Positions 45,881 to 55,886 of a stretch of DNA of 64,000 nt are shown here, piece by piece. The translations under genes and the position numbers were made by a program. The DNA is from Thiomicrorhabdus sp. 6S3-12. GTDB lineage: Bacteria; Pseudomonadota; Gammaproteobacteria; Thiomicrospirales; Thiomicrospiraceae. Position 1 is the stretch's first letter. Each line of letters begins with the position of its first letter. The notes under the pieces were generated by a model. It saw only the letters and a program-made list of their open reading frames with translations. It ran no database searches and had not been told where the DNA came from. The stretch is taken from NCBI RefSeq assembly GCF_017571475.1, contig NZ_JAGETW010000002.1, positions 124,001 to 188,000 on the forward strand, written 5' to 3'.

Positions 45881-48034
45881 ATGCGCAAATTTTCAATATT
45901 CGTATTCATTTTTATCGTCATAGCACTACTTATCGGGTTTGAAAAAAACTTTTTGATACCGACTCCAGAGAAGACGCCACCTAGCGCGATGACAATTGAA
46001 AATGAACAAATTCATCTGCGCTTTGGCCACAATACGCCAGAAAACAGCGCTCTGCATCTGGCGGCATTACGCTTTGCCGAGCAGGTTAAGCAAAAGACCC
46101 GCAACCGGGTTATCATCGAGGTATTCCCCTCGCAGCAACTGGGCAATGACCATGAAATGGTTGAGATGGCGCGCGAAGGAACCCTCGATATTCTTTTAAC
46201 GCCCACTGCAAAAATGAGCGTCCCACTTCCGGCTATGCAATATGCGGATCTCCCCTTTTTCTTTCCGTCTCGCGAAGATGCTTATGCCTTACTGGATGGA
46301 GAACCGGGTCGGTTGCTGCTCGACAAGTTGAATCAGATTGATCTGGTCGGGGTGACTTTCTGGGAAAACGGCTTTAAACATTTCACCGGCAACCAACCTT
46401 TTCTGCAGCCTTCCGACTTTACCGGAAAGAAAATTCGCGTCATGAAGAGCCGTATCATTATGGATCAATTCCGCGCCTTGGGAGCCGAGCCGGTACCGAT
46501 CGACTTTCATTCCACCCGGCAGGCACTTGCCGATAATGTTGTCGACGGCGAAGAGAATCCTCTGGTCGCAATCGTCAGTATGGGATTTCATGAAGTGCAG
46601 TCAGACTTAGTTCTCAGCGAACATGCCTATTTGGGTTATGTCTTCTCTATCAGCAAGAAAGTCTTCGACAATTTACCCCAGGATGTGCGGACGGTTCTGA
46701 TCGAAACCGCAAAAGAGATAACTCCCTGGGAACGAAATGAGACACAACGACGTGAACAGATGCTTCTCGAACAGATCCGCAAGGCTGGCGTACAAATCCA
46801 CAAACTGACGGCAGAGCAGCGTCAGGCTTTTGCCAGCAAAGTCTCATGGATAGCAAAAGCCTCTGAACCGGTAATCGGCCCCGAAATCATCTCCAAGACG
46901 GAAGAATATTTACTGAATAAATATGGTCCCGCTCCGGAACTTAAAGAACAAATTGTCATCGGTCTTGATGCAGACCTGTCTCTTGATGGCGGCGTGGTTG
47001 GTTTATCCATTAAACGGGGGATCGAATTGGCGCTGGATGAGATCAATACAGCCGGAGGAGTGCTCGGAAAGCCCTTAAGACTGATCGCAAGAGATCACCG
47101 TATGACCGCCAGCATGGGGGTTCGCAATCTGCAATATTTCATTGATCGTGATGACGTTGTAGCGGTTATCGGCGGTAAACACAGCGCAGTCATTATGGAA
47201 GAACTTGCCCTTATCAACCAGGCCCGGATTCCCTATCTGATCCCTTGGGCAGCATTATCGGAGCTTACAGAGAACAATTACGCAGATAACTATGTATTTC
47301 GCATAGCGGTCAATGACCGCCTCGTCTCGCCATTTATTGCAAAATACCTGCTTAAACATCATAAGCATCCTGCTATAGTGGTAGAAAATACCATTTGGGG
47401 TCGAGGCAATATGCAACGTATCTCCAAGTACATGAATGATAAAGGCGTCGCGCCTGGCGTCATCATTACACTGAATCGCGGGCAAGGTGATTTAAGCAAT
47501 GAACTAAAGAAAATCACCGATGCAAAATGCGACTCGATCATTCTCGTTGCCGACAGTAATGAGGCAGCCAATTTTGTGACTCAACTGGCCAATCATCCAT
47601 CCCCGCTTCCCGTGGTTTCTCATTGGAGTATTGCGGGTGGCGATTTTTATCAGCGAGTACATAATGTGTTGCCACGCATCGATTTAAAGTTCTTTCAGGC
47701 TTATTCGACAACCAATAACCGCCCGGAACTAGAGGCACTTCTGAGCCTTTACCGCCAGGTGTATGCCGTACCCAAAAATAAACCGATTAATTCTCCACTA
47801 GCGACTGCTCGAGCGTATGATCTCACTCACTTGCTGGCCTTGGCAATCACACAGGCTGGAAGAACGGATCGAAGCAATGTAAAACTGGCTCTGGAGCATC
47901 TGAAACCCTTTAATGGCGCCATTAAATATTATCAACAGGCGTTCCGCCCTGATAATCACGATGCCTTGAGCGACAATCAATATTTCATGGCTCGCTTTGA
48001 TGACAAGGGCTTCATTGTACCGGTGAGTGAATAG
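45881..48034 (+). CDS. Fusion of a TRAP (DctP) and a LivJ-type binding protein
   Basis: 717 residues. An N-terminal hydrophobic segment (FSIFVFIFIVIALLIGFE) acts as signal peptide or anchor. Residues ~45-345 are a DctP-type TRAP solute receptor (IHLRFGHNTPENSALHLAALRFAEQVKQKT, VEVFPSQQLGNDHEMVEM-like, WENGFKHFTGNQPF, GKKIRVMKS...MDQFRALGAEPVPID). Residues ~355-705 are a Peripla_BP_6/LivJ-type receptor (GGVVGLSIKRGIELALDEINTAGGVLGKPLRLIARDHR, VVAVIGGKHSAVIMEELALINQARIPYLIPWAA). No permease genes are nearby, but a membrane GGDEF-EAL gene follows after 10 bases, so sensing rather than uptake is likely. I know of no named family with both receptors in one chain. Confidence 0.85.
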   Translation: MRKFSIFVFIFIVIALLIGFEKNFLIPTPEKTPPSAMTIENEQIHLRFGHNTPENSALHLAALRFAEQVKQKTRNRVIIEVFPSQQLGNDHEMVEMAREGTLDILLTPTAKMSVPLPAMQYADLPFFFPSREDAYALLDGEPGRLLLDKLNQIDLVGVTFWENGFKHFTGNQPFLQPSDFTGKKIRVMKSRIIMDQFRALGAEPVPIDFHSTRQALADNVVDGEENPLVAIVSMGFHEVQSDLVLSEHAYLGYVFSISKKVFDNLPQDVRTVLIETAKEITPWERNETQRREQMLLEQIRKAGVQIHKLTAEQRQAFASKVSWIAKASEPVIGPEIISKTEEYLLNKYGPAPELKEQIVIGLDADLSLDGGVVGLSIKRGIELALDEINTAGGVLGKPLRLIARDHRMTASMGVRNLQYFIDRDDVVAVIGGKHSAVIMEELALINQARIPYLIPWAALSELTENNYADNYVFRIAVNDRLVSPFIAKYLLKHHKHPAIVVENTIWGRGNMQRISKYMNDKGVAPGVIITLNRGQGDLSNELKKITDAKCDSIILVADSNEAANFVTQLANHPSPLPVVSHWSIAGGDFYQRVHNVLPRIDLKFFQAYSTTNNRPELEALLSLYRQVYAVPKNKPINSPLATARAYDLTHLLALAITQAGRTDRSNVKLALEHLKPFNGAIKYYQQAFRPDNHDALSDNQYFMARFDDKGFIVPVSE

Positions 48035-48044
48035 GCAAGCCTGA

Positions 48045-50324
48045 ATGAATAAGTTTTTTAAACACGGAAGTATTCGTCGCAGAGTCAGTTTCCAAATCAT
48101 TTTCTTGTTGACTCTGGCACTGACGGCCAATTTATTGGCAATGCTGTATCTGGTCAGAGAACAGGCGCTCAACTCAACTCAGACCATGCTGGAAAACCGG
48201 GCCCAGGTGCTGCAGGAAAAAATTGAACAGCATCTTCAGTATCTGCTCGAAAACTCCAACCTGTTGTCCAGCAATCAGCTGATGATCAATGCACTTACCG
48301 ATAGCGAGGGACGAGAAAGATACCTCCCTTCACTGGTCAGCAATTTTCAAAAGGGCAAGGATGTGTTGTCAATCAATGTCCTGGATTATGCTGGTAACGC
48401 CATTTACCAAACCCTGAGTTCACTCCCACAATATAACGATTCTTCCGAACTGCGTCAGGCTCTTGCCTATCGCAAAATGGCCTATCATCTCCGCAAAGGC
48501 GATCACAACATAGAGGTAATCAGCCCGATCGAATATTACGCCACAACCCAAGGCGCTGTGGTGGTCGTGTTCGATCTGGCGGCCATCGTAAATCGCCATC
48601 TGGGCAAAGATGAAGCGAGCTATATTCGTCTGCTGAGCAAAGGAGGAGAAATCTACCAGCATAATTTCAACTCTGCGCTGAATTACGTTACCTACACGCA
48701 CCACAATATAAGCCAAGATACACTGTTTAATCAGTTGAACATCAAGCTCGAGATTGGGCTTCCTGTATCCGTATTCAATTCACAAGTCCGTCAAGCGATT
48801 CTTCCTTTAATGGTATTAGGGATTTTATTTATTATTGCCGGTGCCTACTTTGCCTTGAGAGCCGGCTCTCGCATCGTAAACCCCATTTTGGAATTAAACA
48901 GCCGAGTTGAAGCATCGAAAAAGAACAGAAATATCTTCTGTAGTCCGATTGGTACAGATGATGAACTTGAAGACCTTGCCAAAGCCTTTGACGAACGCAC
49001 ACTGGAGCTGCAGCACCAAGCTGAACATGATTCTCTGACGGAACTCCCCAACAGAGTACTTTTCCTTGATCGATTGCAGCAGGCAATAAAACTCAGTCAG
49101 CGTTCCAAGAAAAAGCTGGCTGTGTTGTTTATCGATTTGGATCGATTCAAAGAGGTCAATGATTCCTTCGGCCATGATACCGGTGACGCCTTATTGCAGG
49201 TAGTCAGCGATAACATCGTTAAAACGCTGCGCGCGAGTGATTCTATCGCCAGATTGGGCGGCGACGAATTTGCCGTACTGCTGGATCATATCGAGCATGA
49301 AGCCGATATTGCTTTCGTTTTGGAAAAAATTCTGCAGATATTCGGTGAACCTTTTAATTTGCATCATCGACAGATCTACACCACCTGCAGTATCGGCGTT
49401 GCAATTTTCCCGGATAATGGTAACAATGCCGAAGAACTGCTGCGCAATGCCGATGCCGCCATGTACAAGGCAAAAGACGAGGGGCGCAACAATTATCAGT
49501 TTTATACAAAAGATATGACACATCTGGCCTACGAACGTCTAATGCTGGAGAATAACCTGCGAATCGCAATTCGCAATAACGAATTTAAGCTTTTCTATCA
49601 AGCGCAGACGGATATGCGCAGCAACCGTTTAATCGGCGCCGAATGTCTGGTTCGCTGGCACCGTGAAAATGAAGGCATTATCCCGCCCGATAAATTTATC
49701 GGCTTGGCAGAAGAGACCGGTCTGATTATTGCAATAGATCGCTGGGTTTTGGAAGAGGCGCTCGCTCAATACCAGCGCTGGATAAAGGAAGGTTTAAATG
49801 TCGGGGTCATCTCTGTCAACCTGTCCGCCATTCAACTAACTCAAAAAGATTTTATCCCCTTTGTGGAACAAGCCGTTAAGCGTCATGACATAGCACCGAA
49901 TAAACTCATGTTCGAAGTCACCGAGACCGCCATTATGCGCTCTCCGGAACAAGCTATGGAAATTCTAAACAAACTTAAACAGCTCGGTTTTGGCTTGGGG
50001 CTGGATGATTTCGGGACGGGGTTATCGTCACTCTCTTATCTGAAAAAATTACCGGTGGATAAAATCAAAATCGATCAGTCATTTATTCGGGATATCCCTC
50101 ATGACGAAGAGGATATGAATTTAACCAAGACCATCATCGCGATGGCCAATAATCTGAACCTAAAAGTCATTGCCGAGGGAGTCGAAACCGAAGAACAGAT
50201 CGCCTTCTTAACCGATAACAGCTGCTATGAAGCGCAAGGCTACTACTATCACAAACCCTGTGATGCAATAGAGATGCATTCAATCCTGTCGGGTGAAGAT
50301 AGACGAATCGCGCCGTTACAATAA
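48045..50324 (+). CDS. Membrane GGDEF-EAL c-di-GMP protein
   Basis: 759 residues: a transmembrane helix (~17-36), a periplasmic sensor region of about 200 residues with a CACHE-like feel (VLSINVLDYAGNAIYQTL), a second helix (~247-268), a HAMP linker, then GGDEF and EAL domains. GGDEF (405-409) is intact with an RxxD I-site at 396-399. The EAL signature reads ECL (533-535), keeping the catalytic Glu; DDFGTGLSSLSYLKKLPVDKIKIDQSFI is intact. It can probably both make and degrade c-di-GMP. Translational coupling to the upstream double receptor suggests it is the signal output. Confidence 0.95.
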   Translation: MNKFFKHGSIRRRVSFQIIFLLTLALTANLLAMLYLVREQALNSTQTMLENRAQVLQEKIEQHLQYLLENSNLLSSNQLMINALTDSEGRERYLPSLVSNFQKGKDVLSINVLDYAGNAIYQTLSSLPQYNDSSELRQALAYRKMAYHLRKGDHNIEVISPIEYYATTQGAVVVVFDLAAIVNRHLGKDEASYIRLLSKGGEIYQHNFNSALNYVTYTHHNISQDTLFNQLNIKLEIGLPVSVFNSQVRQAILPLMVLGILFIIAGAYFALRAGSRIVNPILELNSRVEASKKNRNIFCSPIGTDDELEDLAKAFDERTLELQHQAEHDSLTELPNRVLFLDRLQQAIKLSQRSKKKLAVLFIDLDRFKEVNDSFGHDTGDALLQVVSDNIVKTLRASDSIARLGGDEFAVLLDHIEHEADIAFVLEKILQIFGEPFNLHHRQIYTTCSIGVAIFPDNGNNAEELLRNADAAMYKAKDEGRNNYQFYTKDMTHLAYERLMLENNLRIAIRNNEFKLFYQAQTDMRSNRLIGAECLVRWHRENEGIIPPDKFIGLAEETGLIIAIDRWVLEEALAQYQRWIKEGLNVGVISVNLSAIQLTQKDFIPFVEQAVKRHDIAPNKLMFEVTETAIMRSPEQAMEILNKLKQLGFGLGLDDFGTGLSSLSYLKKLPVDKIKIDQSFIRDIPHDEEDMNLTKTIIAMANNLNLKVIAEGVETEEQIAFLTDNSCYEAQGYYYHKPCDAIEMHSILSGEDRRIAPLQ

Positions 50325-50367
50325 CCGTCTAATAAACAGTCCTGACAGCAACATCAGCAAATAAAAA

Positions 50368-50399
50368 AACCCCATAACCCAAAAGTTATGAGGCTTTTT
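50368..50399. terminator. Bidirectional terminator between the GGDEF-EAL gene and fhs
   Basis: CCCCATAAC and GTTATGAGG with one mismatch, A7 before and T7 after. Confidence 0.8.
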
Positions 50400-50475
50400 T
50401 TAAAGTGCGTCTTAAGTAACTTCAAATTTAATTATCGGAAACGCTCTTTTCAGCACAGCATTTGCACAGAGTGCG

Positions 50476-52155
50476 TCAGAAAAGTCCGGTAATCACGCCC
50501 AGATCATCAATATCAATCTTCTCCGCCGTCGGAACTTTCGGCAAGCCCGGCATGGTCATCATATTGCCGGCAATAGCGACAATAAAACCAGCACCGTTTT
50601 CCAGTTTGATATCGGTAATTTCAACGGTATGTCCGGAAGGCGCGCCTTTAGCGGACGGTTCGGTCGAGAAAGACATTTGCGTCTTGGCCATACAGATCGG
50701 CAGATCACCGTAGTGTTCCTGAAGACGATCGATTTCCGCTTTCACCTTGGTATTGGCAGAAATCCCCGCTGCGCCGTACAGCTTAGTTGCAATGGTCTCA
50801 ATCTTATCCCAGATCGGCGTATTGATATCGTATACATACTCGAAGCCCGGCTCGCGGTTATCGACGATATTCAACACCGCTTCGGCCAGCTCTTCCGCCC
50901 CGGCACCGCCTTCAGCCCAATGCTTGGACACCACACACTTAACGCCCAAAGCTTCGCACTTCTTGATCAACAGATCGGTTTCATCGTCCGAGTCGTAAGT
51001 AAAGTGGTTGATACACACTACCGCCGGCAGACCGTAATTCACCGTCACATTATGAATATGGCGCTCAAGATTGACAAAACCTTTCTCCAAGGCCGCCAGA
51101 TTTTCCTGATTCAGGTGATCTTTCTCAATGCCGCCGTGGTATTTCAAAGCGCGAACGGTTGCCACCAGCACTACCGCCGAAGGCTTCAATTTCGCCGAGC
51201 GACATTTGATGCTGAGGAATTTTTCCGCTCCCAGATCGGCTCCGAAACCGGCTTCGGTAACCGCATAATCCGCCAGTTTCAGAGCGGTTTTGGTCGCCGT
51301 AACCGAGTTACAGCCGTGCGCGATATTGGCGAAAGGGCCGCCATGCACGATCGCCAGATTGTTTTCCAGCGTCTGTACGATGTTCGGCTTAATGGCGTCT
51401 TTCAAAAGTGCCGCCATCGCGCCGTGCGCTTTCAGGTCGCTGGCATAAACCGGCGTTACGCGGTCGGTTTTGTAACCGATAATGATTCGTCCCAGACGCT
51501 CTTTCAGATCGGCGCGGTTGGTCGCCAGACACAAAATCGCCATGACTTCGGAAGCGACCACAATATCAAACCCGTCCTCGCGCAGATAGCCGTTAGCCGG
51601 GCCGCCCTGACCGACGGTGATTTCACGCAAGGCACGGTCGTTCATATCCACGACGCGCTTCCACTTGATGCGACGCGGGTCGATATCCAGCGCATTGCCG
51701 TGATTGATATGATTGTCAATCATCGCCGCCAGCAGGTTATGCGCTACGCCGATGGCATGGAAATCGCCGGTAAAGTGCAGGTTAATGTCTTCCATCGGAA
51801 CTACCTGCGAATAACCACCGCCGGCCGCCCCGCCTTTCATACCGAAACATGGCCCCAATGACGGTTCGCGCAAACAGATCATGGTTTTTTTACCGAGACG
51901 GTTCAATGCATCGCCCAGACCGACCGTGGTGGTGGTTTTTCCTTCCCCAGCCGGGGTCGGACTGATCGCAGTGACCAGAATCAGCTTGCCTTCTTCGCCG
52001 TGCTGATGCGACAGGTCGTCAAAATACTCCAATGAGAGTTTCGCCTTATAGTGCCCGTAAGGGTCCAGATGCTCAGCCGGAATCCCGAATTTTTCCTCTG
52101 CCAGTTGGATAATCGGTTGCATTTTCGCCGCTTGGGCAATTTCAATATCCGACAT
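50476..52155 (-). CDS. fhs: Formate-tetrahydrofolate ligase
   Basis: 559 residues. It makes 10-formyl-THF from formate, THF and ATP. The P-loop [42 protein letters not shown] and the C-terminal GPSGHTVEI-type end are typical. Most gammaproteobacteria use FolD alone, so Fhs here probably supports one-carbon salvage linked to glyoxylate and glycine. It follows glcF by 21 bases, same strand, making glcDEF-fhs a likely operon. Confidence 0.97.
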   Translation of the reverse strand: MSDIEIAQAAKMQPIIQLAEEKFGIPAEHLDPYGHYKAKLSLEYFDDLSHQHGEEGKLILVTAISPTPAGEGKTTTTVGLGDALNRLGKKTMICLREPSLGPCFGMKGGAAGGGYSQVVPMEDINLHFTGDFHAIGVAHNLLAAMIDNHINHGNALDIDPRRIKWKRVVDMNDRALREITVGQGGPANGYLREDGFDIVVASEVMAILCLATNRADLKERLGRIIIGYKTDRVTPVYASDLKAHGAMAALLKDAIKPNIVQTLENNLAIVHGGPFANIAHGCNSVTATKTALKLADYAVTEAGFGADLGAEKFLSIKCRSAKLKPSAVVLVATVRALKYHGGIEKDHLNQENLAALEKGFVNLERHIHNVTVNYGLPAVVCINHFTYDSDDETDLLIKKCEALGVKCVVSKHWAEGGAGAEELAEAVLNIVDNREPGFEYVYDINTPIWDKIETIATKLYGAAGISANTKVKAEIDRLQEHYGDLPICMAKTQMSFSTEPSAKGAPSGHTVEITDIKLENGAGFIVAIAGNMMTMPGLPKVPTAEKIDIDDLGVITGLF

Positions 52156-52176
52156 AATTAAAAGCTCCTCGTAAAT

Positions 52177-53382
52177 TTACTCGCTAAAGAGTTCTATCCA
52201 GTGTTTAACCGGTGTTTTCGTGCCCTTCTGCAGATGCATCAGACAGCCGATATTGGCGGTAACAACCAGTTCCGGTTTATGTGCCAACAGATTCTCTAGC
52301 TTGTTGTTTCTTAGTTTTTTAGACAGTTCCGGCTGGAAAATAGAATAGGTTCCCGCCGAACCGCAGCATAAATGGGCATCCTGAACGTGGTTAACGCGAT
52401 AGCCCAGTTTACGCAGAGTCTCTTCCACCACTCCCTGGAGCTTTTGGCCGTGTTGCAAAGTGCACGGAGAGTGAAAGGTAATTTTCTGGTTGTCGAAATG
52501 GGTGAAAATCGACAGATCCTGTTTCAATAAAAATTCCGATATGTCATGCGTCGCCTCGACCACTCGGCGGGCTTTTGCCGCATAATCCTGATCTTCTCGT
52601 AGCAGGTGCGCATAGTCTTTGATCATCACACCACAACCGCTGGCATTGGAGATGATCGCCTTGGCTCCTTTATCCAGATAGGCGCACCAGGCGTCGACAT
52701 TGGTTTTCACCTGCTCCAAGGCATCCTTATGTCCGGAAAGATGGTGCTCGACTGCGCCGCAACACTGCGACTGCGGGGTTTCGATGACATTGAATCCGAG
52801 CTTGTTCAGCACCTTGATACTGGCCTGATTGATATTCGGCGCCAACGCCGGCTGAACGCACCCCGAAACCAGCAGAACCGAATGCTCAATCGCATCCGCC
52901 CGATCCTGCAGTTCCTGTTTCAACGCCAGCTCTTCGACGGTAAACTTGACCGCTTTGGAGTGACGTAGAAACGGCATCATCTTAATGCTCAGATTGAAGA
53001 ACCACGGAGTCGTCAGACTTTTGCGCACGGCGTAACGGATCAGACGCTCCCAGGGTTTACGCGGACTCGCCTCCTCAATCACCTCGCGGCCGATATCCAG
53101 CAGATGCCCGTACTCCACGCCGGACGGACAGGTCGTCTCGCAGGAGCGACACGTCAGACAGCGATCCAGATGATCGAGCGAGTTGGCCGAAATCCCGTTA
53201 CCTTCCAGCGCACTCTTAATCAGATAGATACGTCCGCGCGGCGAATCCAGTTCATCACCGATCAGCCCGTAAGTCGGACAGGCCGAAAGACAGAATCCGC
53301 AATGCACGCAGTTACGCAGAATCTTATCGGCGGTCTTCCCGGTCTCGGTCGCCAGTAAATCTTTAGGCAAATTCGTTTGCAT
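52177..53382 (-). CDS. glcF: Glycolate oxidase iron-sulfur subunit
   Basis: 401 residues with two 4Fe-4S motifs (CVHCGFCLSACPTY and CLTCRSCETTCPSGVEYG) and two CCG motifs (QCCGAVEHH, CCGSAGTYSIFQPELS). GlcF carries electrons from the GlcD/GlcE flavoproteins to the quinone pool. Encoded six bases after glcE. Confidence 0.96.
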   Translation of the reverse strand: MQTNLPKDLLATETGKTADKILRNCVHCGFCLSACPTYGLIGDELDSPRGRIYLIKSALEGNGISANSLDHLDRCLTCRSCETTCPSGVEYGHLLDIGREVIEEASPRKPWERLIRYAVRKSLTTPWFFNLSIKMMPFLRHSKAVKFTVEELALKQELQDRADAIEHSVLLVSGCVQPALAPNINQASIKVLNKLGFNVIETPQSQCCGAVEHHLSGHKDALEQVKTNVDAWCAYLDKGAKAIISNASGCGVMIKDYAHLLREDQDYAAKARRVVEATHDISEFLLKQDLSIFTHFDNQKITFHSPCTLQHGQKLQGVVEETLRKLGYRVNHVQDAHLCCGSAGTYSIFQPELSKKLRNNKLENLLAHKPELVVTANIGCLMHLQKGTKTPVKHWIELFSE

Positions 53383-53388
53383 AGTTCT

Positions 53389-54357
53389 CTACAAGTCCTT
53401 AAACACATGATGCGGGTCAAAGACTTTCTTTAAGCCCTGCTTGATCTTCTTCACACCCTTGCCGTCGTTATGGCGCGGCAAGAAACGGTCATCCCAAAGG
53501 GTAACATAAGGGTGATCCGGCTTGTGTTCACTGGCCACCCAGCGTCGTGTCCCCCCCATACCGACGGCGATGGTGCCATCGATACAAGGGTTGGTGCTTT
53601 CGACATCAAGGCGCCACAGTTTCTGCCCCGGCTCCAGTTTAGGCTTAAACGGGTTGAGGATTTTCCAGATCGAATTATCGACCGCTTCCACGCCGACACG
53701 GTTGGTCTGCTTCGGATGCTCGCCCATAACGCGATAGTAGAAATGCCCTTGATAATAAGCGCCGCCCGACATCGGCAGAGAGGTTCCGGCCATCTTATTC
53801 ATTAAGACAATCGCGTCACACTCCGGCATCTCGATGCGATAAGTCACCTCTTCGACCAGCGGCATCACCTTCAGACTCATTTCCGTCACCAGCGCCATAG
53901 ATCCTTTCGACCCTGCCAGCATACGCGAGACATCGTAACCGGCAACATTCTTAATCATTTTGCCGCCGAAGTTCAGTTCGCGCCCCTGACCGTCGAGCAG
54001 TTTGGTACCCAGTACGTAGTCGCGCAGCTTGCCGCGGAACGGTTTGGCCGGGCCGGTCAACGCGCAGGCATAGGTCCCGCCGATCGTCGAATTACCGTAT
54101 TCCGGCGGTTCGAAAGCAACCATCTGGTTCTTTTCCGCCAGCACCTGATGCAATTCTTCCAGCGTCGTTCCGGCGCGAACCGTAATCACCAGCTCGGACG
54201 GTTCATACGAAAGGACTCCGGAGTAGCCTTCCATCGACAACACTTCGGCGTCATCGTACAAAGGCACTTTCGAGCCGCCGCCGACAATCTGCAAAGTTTT
54301 ATTCTCGGCCGCCGCATCCTTGATCTGCTCGGCCATTTGCTTAAATCTCTGTTCCAT
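53389..54357 (-). CDS. glcE: Glycolate oxidase FAD-binding subunit
   Basis: 322 residues, somewhat shorter than E. coli GlcE (about 350). The PCMH FAD domain shows LQIVGGGSKVPL, LSYEPSELVITVRAGTTLEEL and STIGGTYACALTGPAKPFRGKLRDYVLG. Its ATG overlaps the glcD stop by one base (TAATG). Confidence 0.95.
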   Translation of the reverse strand: MEQRFKQMAEQIKDAAAENKTLQIVGGGSKVPLYDDAEVLSMEGYSGVLSYEPSELVITVRAGTTLEELHQVLAEKNQMVAFEPPEYGNSTIGGTYACALTGPAKPFRGKLRDYVLGTKLLDGQGRELNFGGKMIKNVAGYDVSRMLAGSKGSMALVTEMSLKVMPLVEEVTYRIEMPECDAIVLMNKMAGTSLPMSGGAYYQGHFYYRVMGEHPKQTNRVGVEAVDNSIWKILNPFKPKLEPGQKLWRLDVESTNPCIDGTIAVGMGGTRRWVASEHKPDHPYVTLWDDRFLPRHNDGKGVKKIKQGLKKVFDPHHVFKDL

Positions 54358-55793
54358 TAAAAACGCTCCAGATGACCAAACGGCAGTTGTCCGTTATGCA
54401 CATGCATATGCCCCAGTTCCGCACAGCGGTGCAGCGTCGGCACCGCTTTGCCCGGATTAAGCAGACCGGTGTCGTCAAACACCTCTTTAATCCCGTGGAA
54501 GATTTCCAGTTCGTGACCGTGATACTGGTGACACATGGAGTTCAGTTTCTCCACGCCGACACCGTGCTCGCCGGTAATGGTTCCGCCGACATCGACACAC
54601 AGATTCAAAATCTCGCCACCGAATTTCTCAGTCTGCTCCAACTCGCCCGGCTTATTCGCATCATACAGAATCAGCGGGTGCAGATTACCGTCACCGGCGT
54701 GAAAAACATTCGCCACACGCAACCCGTATCTTTCCGACATCTTCTTAATCTCTTCCAGAACATACGCCAGTTTGCTGCGTGGAATGGTGCCATCCATACA
54801 ATAGTAGTCCGGCGAATAGCGCCCGACTGCCGGGAAAGCGTTCTTGCGCCCCTGCCACAAAGCGATACGCTCGCGCTCACTCTGCGACACCTTGATTTCG
54901 TAAGCCCCTTTGGAAGTCAGAATATCGGCGACACGCTTGGCATCAACCTGAACCTGATCGAAGCTGCCGTCCACTTCGCACAACAACAGCGCTTCGGCGT
55001 CGGTCGGATAACCAACCTTGGCAAAATCTTCCGCCGCTTGGATCGAGAACTTGTCCATCATCTCCAGACCGGCCGGAATAATCCCCTGCTCCAGCACGGC
55101 GGTTACCGCGTCGGCACATTCGGTCACCGATTGGAAAGCAGCCATAACCAGCTGCGCCGCATCCGGTTTCGGCAGCAGTTTCAGCTTGATTTCAACGATC
55201 ACCCCCAACAGCCCTTCCGAACCGTTCAGCAACGCCAACAGATCGACGCCGTCGTCTTTTTCGTCGAAGACATACTCTTCGCCGTCCATATTCAAAACCC
55301 GGATCGAAGTTACGTTATGCACAGTAAGACCATATTTAAGACAGTGCACACCGCCGGAGTTTTCCGCGACGTTGCCGCCGATCGAACAGGCGATCTGCGA
55401 CGACGGGTCCGGCGCATAATACAGTCCGTGCGGTTCGACCGCTTCGGAGACCTGAATATTGCGCACGCCCGGCTGAACGACGGCGATACGCTGCAAGGGG
55501 TCAACTTTGAGGATCTTATTCAATTTAGAAAGGCCGAGAATAATTCCGTCCTGCAACGGCAAGGTGCCACCAGCCAGTCCGGTTCCGGAACCGCGGGTAA
55601 TCACCGGCGTGCCGTGCGCTTTACAGATACGCAAAACCTCTTTCACCTGCTCGACCGTTTCCGGCAAAGCAACCGCAAGAGGCTTCTCTCGGTAAGCAGA
55701 GAGAGCGTCGCACTCATAGGGGCGGCACTCCTCGTCCGAGGCCAGCACACACCCCTTTGGCAGGGCATTTTTTAGGGCTTCAACAACGCGCAT
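54357..55793 (-). CDS. glcD: Glycolate oxidase catalytic subunit
   Basis: 478 residues from the ATG at 55793 (MRVVEALKNALP), chosen because AAGAGAT precedes it and because the TATAAT at 55825-55830 would put transcription start beyond the earlier candidates (ATG 55826, TTG 55841). FAD enzyme oxidising glycolate to glyoxylate: RPYECDALSAYREKPLAVALPETVEQV, TRGSGTGLAGGTLPL, NVFHAGDGNLHPLI, TGEHGVGVEK. Starts glcDEF(-fhs). Confidence 0.96.
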   Translation of the reverse strand: MRVVEALKNALPKGCVLASDEECRPYECDALSAYREKPLAVALPETVEQVKEVLRICKAHGTPVITRGSGTGLAGGTLPLQDGIILGLSKLNKILKVDPLQRIAVVQPGVRNIQVSEAVEPHGLYYAPDPSSQIACSIGGNVAENSGGVHCLKYGLTVHNVTSIRVLNMDGEEYVFDEKDDGVDLLALLNGSEGLLGVIVEIKLKLLPKPDAAQLVMAAFQSVTECADAVTAVLEQGIIPAGLEMMDKFSIQAAEDFAKVGYPTDAEALLLCEVDGSFDQVQVDAKRVADILTSKGAYEIKVSQSERERIALWQGRKNAFPAVGRYSPDYYCMDGTIPRSKLAYVLEEIKKMSERYGLRVANVFHAGDGNLHPLILYDANKPGELEQTEKFGGEILNLCVDVGGTITGEHGVGVEKLNSMCHQYHGHELEIFHGIKEVFDDTGLLNPGKAVPTLHRCAELGHMHVHNGQLPFGHLERF

Positions 55794-55824
55794 TTTTATC
55801 TCTTGTATCTCTTCAAGGAATGCC

Positions 55825-55859
55825 ATTATAATTGAGACCAATCAACTTTCTCATAACAT
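55825..55859. promoter_or_regulatory. Back-to-back promoters for glcD and the aminotransferase
   Basis: Minus strand: TATAAT at 55830-55825 (weak TGAGAA -35 at 55853-55848). Plus strand: TTGAGA at 55832-55837, 16-base spacer, TAACAT at 55854-55859. The two polymerase sites overlap, so the divergent glycolate genes probably share control. Confidence 0.4.
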
Positions 55860-55886
55860 TTTTTAATTTCCTATAGAGGATTATCT

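Noticed and set aside
54372-55775. 467-codon plus-strand frame opposite glcD
   Set aside because: Shadow of glcD codon usage; no family features.
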